DNA of 64,000 bases from Fen-1362 sp049516395. Lineage in GTDB: Bacteria; Planctomycetota; Phycisphaerae; Sedimentisphaerales; Anaerobacaceae. Where the stretch lies: NCBI GenBank assembly GCA_049516395.1, contig JBEKTD010000005.1, positions 124,001 through 188,000 of the forward strand. The letters are read 5' to 3'. Shown here piece after piece: positions 58,429-64,000 of the stretch. The position numbers and the translations under genes were made by a program. Position 1 is the first letter of the stretch, and every line of letters begins with the position of its first letter. Under the pieces are notes generated by a model. It was given only the letters and a program-made list of their open reading frames with translations. It was not told the DNA's origin and did no database searches.

Positions 58429-59680
58429 TTGGGTTTTTCTCCCGCAGCGATATTAAGAGCCAGCAGGCCACCGCCAACGTTAAAACCGCCGTAATGGCAA
58501 AACAATTGCTTGGCATTATATTCAGACGGGTAAAAATATAAAAGACCGCACCTGAAAGTAATATACCTATAAAGTCAGCAAAGTTCGATGAGGCAATCAT
58601 TCTGCCTTTCATTTGGGGGGCGGGCCTGACCTGAACGAAACTGGTTACCGGAATACAAAATATCCCGCCTGCAATACCGAGGACAGCCAGTGCGGCTATG
58701 ACGACCGGTTTGTGCGCAAACGAAGGTAAATACGGAATAGCCGTCACCGCGAACATCGCAATGGCCATTACAACGCCCGAGGGGGCCAGCACCCGATACC
58801 ATTTCTCGCCTTTTGCAATCAACGGAGCGAGCAAACTGCCAATACCAACTCCCACAAGCTCAATGACAATCAGGACACTGGTCATTGTCTTGGTAAGGCC
58901 GAACTGTGTCAAGCCCAGCGGATTAATAACAAGGATTTGCAGCGAGGCGGCGAACCAGAAAAAGGCCTTGGCGAAAATAGAATTAGCGAGCAGAGAATCG
59001 GTGCAGGTTTGAGCAAGCGTGATTACCGACTCCCAAGGCCCCTGCCGGGGGAAACGAGCTTTGGGTGAAGCGGCGGGAAATTCGGGGACAAAAAAGGATA
59101 TCACAAACGTGATAAAAGCGACACTTAAGCCGACTGTCGCGGCAAGAAACATACCGAGGGGAGCATCGCATACCATGCCTTTGATATCGAGGACAAGGCC
59201 TGCGCCGGCGATACCAAGCAATATCGCGATATTGACGGCCGCGGCGATAATGCCATTTGCGGTAACGACATAGGCGGGAGGATATAGTTCCGGAATGATA
59301 CCATTTATCGCGGGGCTAAAGACCGCGGCCTGAAGGCCGAGGATGAATACAGTAACTAAAATAATCGCCCAGCTATTCAGATAAAACCCGATGATTCCCA
59401 GAATATACGCGACGAAGGAGACGAGCTTAACGCCAATCACCACTGAGCGTTTCGAGAAGCGGTCCGCCAGGAAACCCGCGTAAGCGGCAAAAATAATAAA
59501 CGGCACCGTAAACAGAACGGTAATATAACTCTGCATACGAGCCAGGCCCCAGGCCACAGCCAGAAGCATCACGCACTGGCGGCAAAAATTGTCGTTGAGC
59601 GTGCCGACAAAATATACCCCAACCATAGCGGCGAATTTGCGACGAGTGTTTTGGGGACATGTGTCGTTGGGCGTATCCAT
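58418..59680 (-). CDS. LplT-like MFS transporter (lysophospholipid flippase candidate)
   Basis: 420 residues, about 12 transmembrane helices. FVGTLNDNFCRQCVMLLAVAWG at the N-terminus resembles LplT (ALNDNFLK-type); GFLADRFSKRSVVIGVKLVSF is the MFS loop 2-3 motif, and GGIFCIPVTSFVQVRPAPQMKGRMIASSNFADFIG matches LplT/acyl-ligase-associated transporters. In enterobacteria lplT-aas imports and re-acylates lysophospholipids. ATG 59680 is 1 nt after the atpZ stop, so the pair belongs to the ATP synthase transcript. Confidence 0.85.
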   Translation of the reverse strand: MDTPNDTCPQNTRRKFAAMVGVYFVGTLNDNFCRQCVMLLAVAWGLARMQSYITVLFTVPFIIFAAYAGFLADRFSKRSVVIGVKLVSFVAYILGIIGFYLNSWAIILVTVFILGLQAAVFSPAINGIIPELYPPAYVVTANGIIAAAVNIAILLGIAGAGLVLDIKGMVCDAPLGMFLAATVGLSVAFITFVISFFVPEFPAASPKARFPRQGPWESVITLAQTCTDSLLANSIFAKAFFWFAASLQILVINPLGLTQFGLTKTMTSVLIVIELVGVGIGSLLAPLIAKGEKWYRVLAPSGVVMAIAMFAVTAIPYLPSFAHKPVVIAALAVLGIAGGIFCIPVTSFVQVRPAPQMKGRMIASSNFADFIGILLSGAVFYIFTRLNIMPSNCFAITAVLTLAVACWLLISLREKNPNAY

Positions 59681-59681
59681 T

Positions 59682-59912
59682 TCAGTCCCGCCAGAGGTTA
59701 CGAGTGTCCTTGATTATGATGTATAACATCCCGATGAAGCCGAGAAAAAAACCGGCAAGAAGAAACCAGGGACTGGTCTGAAATTTTTCGTCAAGTTTAT
59801 AGCCGAAGTAGCAGAACAGGATAATGACGCCGGCGAACTCAACGCCAAGCCCTGACCATTTCATAATGGTCTTCCATTTGTTGTTTTCCGACTGGCTTTC
59901 CTGCTGGGACAT
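59682..59912 (-). CDS. atpZ: AtpZ/AtpI-type ATP synthase accessory membrane protein
   Basis: 76 residues: short hydrophilic head, then two transmembrane hairpin helices WSGLGVEFAGVIILFCYFGYKLDE and PWFLLAGFFLGFIGMLYIIIKD, ending in a basic NLWRD. The layout matches AtpZ (F0F1-ATPase assembly/Mg2+-Ca2+-related factor). It normally opens ATP synthase operons; here it follows atpC directly with no intervening base. Confidence 0.8.
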   Translation of the reverse strand: MSQQESQSENNKWKTIMKWSGLGVEFAGVIILFCYFGYKLDEKFQTSPWFLLAGFFLGFIGMLYIIIKDTRNLWRD

Positions 59913-60374
59913 TTATGCGGGACTCTTACCGGCCAAATCAAGTGGATTCGATTCGCCCCCCGCCAACAAGGTCTTCAGCAGGGCAACTTTTTGTGTTTCG
60001 TGCTCCTGCTGGTCCGGGGGGTAAGCGGCGGCTGATATTTTTTTATTGATGTGTTCAATCACTCGCTCTATTCTTTCCTTTTTGATATCGGTCGAGGAAA
60101 AAGCGTCATTCGAGACAATAGTCGCGAGATTCTGCCCGATGAGAGCAAAGCCCGTGTCTATAACCACCAGCGCCTTATTGTGCTGCGGTTTGCCTGCTTC
60201 GTCGGACACATATTCGACTTCCATCATCCCCAGGCCAAGCTCGCAGAACATCGGCATATGGTCATACAGGACGCCGACCATGCCGTCGTGAGCGGGGAAC
60301 ACAATCGACGTGACTTTACAATCGATTATCTTGCCCGATGGGGCAACAACAACGCATTGAAAAGTATTATCCAT
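59913..60374 (-). CDS. atpC: ATP synthase F1 epsilon subunit
   Basis: 153 residues from ATG 60374 (an in-frame TTG lies 6 nt upstream). N-terminal beta-sandwich FQCVVVAPSGKIIDCKVTSIVFPAHDGMVGVLYDHMPMFCELGLG is typical epsilon; the C-terminal part has helices RIERVIEHINKKIS and HETQKVALLKTLL. Regulates F1 rotation and couples it to F0. 12 nt after atpD. Confidence 0.92.
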   Translation of the reverse strand: MDNTFQCVVVAPSGKIIDCKVTSIVFPAHDGMVGVLYDHMPMFCELGLGMMEVEYVSDEAGKPQHNKALVVIDTGFALIGQNLATIVSNDAFSSTDIKKERIERVIEHINKKISAAAYPPDQQEHETQKVALLKTLLAGGESNPLDLAGKSPA

Positions 60375-60392
60375 ATTCAAAGCAGGCCGATA

Positions 60393-61823
60393 TTATTTCC
60401 CCTTGGAAAGTGTCGCCGCTTTTTGTTCGGCGTCTTCTATTGAGCCGACGTACATAAACGCCTCTTCAGGCAGCTTGTCCCATTTGCCTTCGCATATTTG
60501 TTTGCAGCTTTCGATAGTAGCGGAGCGTTCGACGTATTTGCCTTCGAGGCCGGTAAACTGCCTTGAAACAAAGAACGGCTGGGAGAAGAACCTTTCGAGT
60601 TTTCTGGCTCTGGCGACAATTGTCTGGTCCTGTTTGCTCAGTTCATCGACGCCAAGAATCGCAATAATATCCTTAAGGTCGTTATATCTCTGGAGAAATT
60701 CGAGGACCATCTGGGCGGTTTCGTAATGCTCTTTGCCTACGATATTCGGGTCGAGCAGACGCGATGTGCTTTCGAGTGGGTCAATGGCAGGGTAAATACC
60801 TTTCTGGGTGATTGCCCTGTTCAGCACGACAAAGGAATCAAGGTGCGTAAAAGCCGCAGCCGGGGCGGGGTCGGTCAGGTCGTCGGCAGGAACGTAAATC
60901 GCCTGCACCGACGTTATCGAGCCGGTCTTCGTGGAGACAATGCGCTCCTGCAATTGTCCCATCTCTGTCGCCAGGGTTGGCTGATAGCCGACCGCTGACG
61001 GGATACGACCGAGAAGCGCCGACACTTCCGAGCCGGCCTGCGAGAACCTGAATATATTATCGATGAACAGCAGCGTATCGCCTACACCGCTTTCGCAGAA
61101 ATATTCCGCCATAGTCATCGCAGTAAGCGCGACTCTCAATCTCGCTCCGGGGGGTTCATTCATCTGGCCGAAGACCAGGCAGGTATGATTGAGAACGGTG
61201 TCCTCACTGCTGCCGATTTTGGTGTGCTGCATTTCGAGCCATAGGTCGTTTCCTTCCCTTGTTCTTTCGCCGACACCCGCGAAAACGGAGTAACCGCCGT
61301 GCTTGGTGGCAATTCTTGCGATAAGCTCCTGAATGATGACGGTTTTGCCGACGCCTGCGCCGCCGAAGAGACCGGTTTTACCGCCGCGGACAAACGGGCA
61401 GAGCAAATCTATAACTTTGATTCCAGTTTCGAACATTTCCGTTTTGGCAGAAAGGTCGATGAGCTTTGGCGGGTCCCTGTGAATCGGTTTTGTCATTGAA
61501 ACCTGTATAGGACCACGCTGGTCGATTGGTTCACCGAGCAGGTTAAAGACCCTGCCGAGCGTTTCTTTGCCGACGGGAACCATCAGGGGCGAACCTGTAT
61601 CGATGATTTCCATACCGCGTTTGAGACCCATCGTGCTACCGAGCGATATGGCGCGAACGCGGCCGCCGCCGAGATGCTGCTGGACCTCGCCGTAGAGCTT
61701 AGTGCGTCCTTTGCCGAAATCGCCGGGTATCATAACCGCGTTGTAAACAGCCGGTATTTGTTCCGATTCAAACTTAGCGTCAAAGACGCTGCCTATTACC
61801 TGAATTATAGTTCCTTTATTCAC
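60393..61823 (-). CDS. atpD: ATP synthase F1 beta subunit
   Basis: 476 residues. Walker A GGAGVGKT (154-161), catalytic GVGERTREGND with the essential Glu, Walker B LLFIDNIFRFSQAGSEVSALLGRIPSAVGYQPTLATEMG, TSVQAIYVPADDLTDPAPA, and DELSKQDQTIVARARKLERFFSQPFFVSRQFTG. Complete F-type catalytic subunit. The ATG overlaps the atpG stop by 4 nt. Confidence 0.96.
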   Translation of the reverse strand: MNKGTIIQVIGSVFDAKFESEQIPAVYNAVMIPGDFGKGRTKLYGEVQQHLGGGRVRAISLGSTMGLKRGMEIIDTGSPLMVPVGKETLGRVFNLLGEPIDQRGPIQVSMTKPIHRDPPKLIDLSAKTEMFETGIKVIDLLCPFVRGGKTGLFGGAGVGKTVIIQELIARIATKHGGYSVFAGVGERTREGNDLWLEMQHTKIGSSEDTVLNHTCLVFGQMNEPPGARLRVALTAMTMAEYFCESGVGDTLLFIDNIFRFSQAGSEVSALLGRIPSAVGYQPTLATEMGQLQERIVSTKTGSITSVQAIYVPADDLTDPAPAAAFTHLDSFVVLNRAITQKGIYPAIDPLESTSRLLDPNIVGKEHYETAQMVLEFLQRYNDLKDIIAILGVDELSKQDQTIVARARKLERFFSQPFFVSRQFTGLEGKYVERSATIESCKQICEGKWDKLPEEAFMYVGSIEDAEQKAATLSKGK

Positions 61824-62713
61824 GCCAGATCTCCTGTACCACCAATAATATCGAGTAATTCTCCGGTTATCTGCGTTTGTCTCGCACGGTTATATTCCGT
61901 CGTTAAATCCTTAATCATCTGGTCTGCGTTTTCGGTTGCGTTCTTCATGGCGACCATTCTCGCAAAGTGTTCGCTCAGAGCGGCATCCATAAAGCATGCC
62001 GATATCCACGCGGACACAATCATTTTGGCGAGCGATTCGACGCTTTTATATATAGGCGGCGAAAAATAGAAATCATCGAAGGACAACTTCCAGGGCCAAA
62101 TAGGCGTGGACCTCGTCGCAAGTTCCGCAATCAAATCCGTCAGGGGCAAAATCGTCAGCGACTGTGGCTGCTGGCTTGAGGCGGAATGGTAATGCATATA
62201 CACCATCGAAAACTGTTCGAGGTCGCCCCTGATATACTGCTCGATAAAATCATCCGCTATTTCCTCGATTTGGAAGTATGTGGGCATCTCGTCAAGGGAG
62301 GTATAAACTTTTTTTGGAGTAACGCCATAATGACTGAGTGAATTTAGCAGCCGGCTTTCGGGCAGGTAAATATCGAGCTGCTTACCAGCGGCCTGGGCCA
62401 TTTTCAAATGGACCGCGAGAAGTTTGAAAACCTCGGAGTTATAAGAGCCGCACAAACCCCTTGTTGAGCCGACGGCAAGAACCACCCGCCTTGAGCCGAC
62501 CCTTGCAGCCAGCAGGGGGTGCGTCAGCGCAGCCTCGCCGGTCGCCATAAGATAGCCGGCCCTGGCCAGAGCGTTATGATAATCACTCTCGGCCTGCCAC
62601 AGGCGATTATACGACTTGAACTTGGCGGTGGATATCATCTCCATCGTCCTTGTTATACGGCAGATATTCTGTGCCGCTTTTTTTCTCTGAAGTATTTGTC
62701 TTATGGCAGCCAT
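61820..62713 (-). CDS. atpG: ATP synthase F1 gamma subunit
   Basis: 297 residues. N-terminal helix IRQILQRKKAAQNICRITRTMEMISTAKF and C-terminal helix ARMVAMKNATENADQMIKDLTTEYNRARQTQITGELLDIIGG are the two coiled-coil arms of the rotor; VGSTRGLCGSYNSEVFKL is the central signature. Ends GGTGDLA; starts 14 nt after atpA. Confidence 0.95.
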   Translation of the reverse strand: MAAIRQILQRKKAAQNICRITRTMEMISTAKFKSYNRLWQAESDYHNALARAGYLMATGEAALTHPLLAARVGSRRVVLAVGSTRGLCGSYNSEVFKLLAVHLKMAQAAGKQLDIYLPESRLLNSLSHYGVTPKKVYTSLDEMPTYFQIEEIADDFIEQYIRGDLEQFSMVYMHYHSASSQQPQSLTILPLTDLIAELATRSTPIWPWKLSFDDFYFSPPIYKSVESLAKMIVSAWISACFMDAALSEHFARMVAMKNATENADQMIKDLTTEYNRARQTQITGELLDIIGGTGDLA

Positions 62714-62727
62714 TGTTCAGCGTATCT

Positions 62728-64000
62728 TTACTTGCGTGCTTCCTTAAATTTCTTGATAGCCGCGGTAATATTTGCCGCCAGCTCATCGCTTAATTTGCCG
62801 GTCGTATTAATTTCAGTTATATAAGCCGGATACTCCTGTGCGAACCATTTTATGAGCGGAACGCCGAATTCACCGACCTTGTTAACGGGGATATCGTCAA
62901 GAAGTCCCGTTGAGCCGGCGAAAATAGTTATGACCTGTTCGCCAACGGTCATCGGGGTAAATTGCGGCTGTTTGAGCAATTCGACCATTCGGGCACCCCT
63001 GTCGAGCTGTGCCTGCGCCGTCGCGTCAAGCTCTGTTCCAAGCCGGGCAAAATTGAGCAACTCGTTATATGACGCCAGGTCAAGACGGAGCTTGGCGGCG
63101 ACGCGTTTCATCGCGGCGACCTGCGCGTTTCCGCCTACCCGGCTGACGCTTATGCCGACGTCAATGGCGGGTCTGATACCGGCGTGGAAAAGGTCTTTCT
63201 GTAAATAAATCTGGCCGTCGGTAATTGAAATAACGTTGGTGGGAATATACGCGGAGACCTGGCCTTCGAGCGTTTCGACTACGGGCAGCGCGGTAAGCGA
63301 GCCGCCGCCAAGAGCTTCGGAAAGCTTTACGCTGCGTTCAAGCAACCGGCTGTGCAGGTAAAATATGTCGCCCGGGTATGCTTCTCGTCCCGGAGGACGC
63401 CGAAGCAGCAAGCTCAACTGGCGATATGCCACCGCGTGCTTGCTGAGGTCGTCGTAAATGCAAAGCGTGTCGCGGTGCTGCTCATACATAAAATATTCCG
63501 CGATTGCGCAGCCGGCATAAGGAGCTATATATTGCATAGGTGCGCTGTCGGCGGCAGCGGCGGCGACAACAATCGTATATTCCATCGCACCGAAACGCCT
63601 GAGCGTATCGACTATTTCAGCGATAGTGGATTCCTTCTGCCCGATGGCGACATAAACGCAAATTACGTTTTGCCCCTTTTGGTTGATTATCGTGTCAACG
63701 GCGATAGCGGTTTTACCCGTCTTGCGGTCGCCGATGATAAGCTCTCTTTGCCCCCTTCCGATGGGTATCATAGAATCAATGCTTTTTATGCCCGTCTGCA
63801 GCGGCTGTTTGACCGGCTGTCTCTCGGAGATATTCGGGGCTTCGGATTCGATAAATCTTCTGGATGCGGATGTTATGGGCGATTTGCCGTCAATCGGCTC
63901 GCAAAGCGGGTTTACGATTCTGCCGATAAGCTCAGGCCCGACCGGCACCGAAAGAACCTGGCCCGTCCCATAGACATCGGAACCTTCCTTGACGGCCGTA
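62728..64000 (-). CDS. atpA: ATP synthase F1 alpha subunit (N-terminus beyond the window)
   Basis: At least 424 residues to the end. The frame enters from base 64000 with TAVKEGSDVYGTGQVLSVPVG, then GDRKTGKTAIAVDTIINQKGQN (P-loop), VAIGQKESTIAEIVDTLRRFGAMEYTIVVAAAAADSAPMQYIAPYAGCAIAEYF, REAYPGDIFYLHSRLLERSVKLSEALGGGSLTALPVVETLEGQVSAYIPTNVISITDGQIYL and VGISVSRVGGNAQVAAMK. No stop or start is seen before the edge, so its first third is missing. Gene order continues gamma-beta-epsilon-AtpZ. Confidence 0.96.
   Translation of the reverse strand, partial: TAVKEGSDVYGTGQVLSVPVGPELIGRIVNPLCEPIDGKSPITSASRRFIESEAPNISERQPVKQPLQTGIKSIDSMIPIGRGQRELIIGDRKTGKTAIAVDTIINQKGQNVICVYVAIGQKESTIAEIVDTLRRFGAMEYTIVVAAAAADSAPMQYIAPYAGCAIAEYFMYEQHRDTLCIYDDLSKHAVAYRQLSLLLRRPPGREAYPGDIFYLHSRLLERSVKLSEALGGGSLTALPVVETLEGQVSAYIPTNVISITDGQIYLQKDLFHAGIRPAIDVGISVSRVGGNAQVAAMKRVAAKLRLDLASYNELLNFARLGTELDATAQAQLDRGARMVELLKQPQFTPMTVGEQVITIFAGSTGLLDDIPVNKVGEFGVPLIKWFAQEYPAYITEINTTGKLSDELAANITAAIKKFKEARK

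Noticed and set aside
57277..58494. 405-codon plus-strand frame opposite the Aas fusion
   Set aside because: No recognisable family and it mirrors the reading phase of the Aas gene; composition artefact.

Overview
The window looks like chromosomal DNA of a Planctomycetota bacterium, most likely class Phycisphaerae. This is inferred from content: an array of Tat-exported Gfo/Idh/MocA oxidoreductases with a ThuA-like and a HEAT-repeat protein, dockerin-like tails on secreted proteins, a type IV prepilin-like protein, GLUG and beta-helix surface proteins, and an F-type ATP synthase operon. No rRNA is present to confirm the taxon.

Layout. 1-3.4 kb (minus): secreted dockerin-tailed protein, prepilin-like protein, cupin lipoprotein with a His-rich tail, and CbiM-type Co/Ni importer (cut by the window edge). 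3.5-7.2 kb: dprA (minus) diverging from folC and a GT2 glycosyltransferase (plus). 7.2-10.6 kb (minus): discoidin-like exported protein, Agl23-like membrane glycosyltransferase, ApbE. 10.7-31.4 kb (minus): a 20-kb sugar-oxidation locus with seven intact Gfo/Idh/MocA proteins (six Tat-exported, one cytosolic), one internally deleted remnant, a TIM-barrel isomerase, ThuA-like and HEAT proteins, a seven-heme cytochrome c with a membrane cytochrome b, an NCS1-like permease, and XylA- and XylB-like enzymes. It starts at a near-consensus promoter with a LacI-type operator and has a terminator before its last three genes.

31.7-37 kb is an accessory island, visibly richer in A+T: an HNH-AP2 endonuclease, a 2.6-kb IS1-like element carrying passenger genes (a Clp-fold SDH protease, two small proteins and a tiny hydrophobic-peptide unit on the opposite strand), and a DpnII/MutH-like restriction-modification pair. 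37-44.3 kb holds secreted proteins: two paralogous GLUG proteins, a beta-helix protein and a GH9 glycosidase, separated by repeat-rich spacers. tRNA-Arg(ACG) follows at 44.86 kb.

45-55.8 kb is mixed housekeeping: TMTC-like membrane protein, YchF-like GTPase, PfkB kinase, class I hydro-lyase beta subunit, precorrin-2 dehydrogenase, U32 peptidase (RlhA-like), rplU, D-amino acid transaminase-like enzyme, YgjP-like metallopeptidase and an unknown membrane protein. 55.8-64 kb (minus) is atpA(partial)-atpG-atpD-atpC-atpZ, running without a gap into an LplT-like exporter and an Aas-like acyltransferase/ACP/acyl-ligase fusion.

The strongest candidates for new biology are the periplasmic oxidoreductase-cytochrome locus and the passenger-bearing IS1-like element, which combines leaderless promoters, start-codon operators and a small hydrophobic peptide gene.
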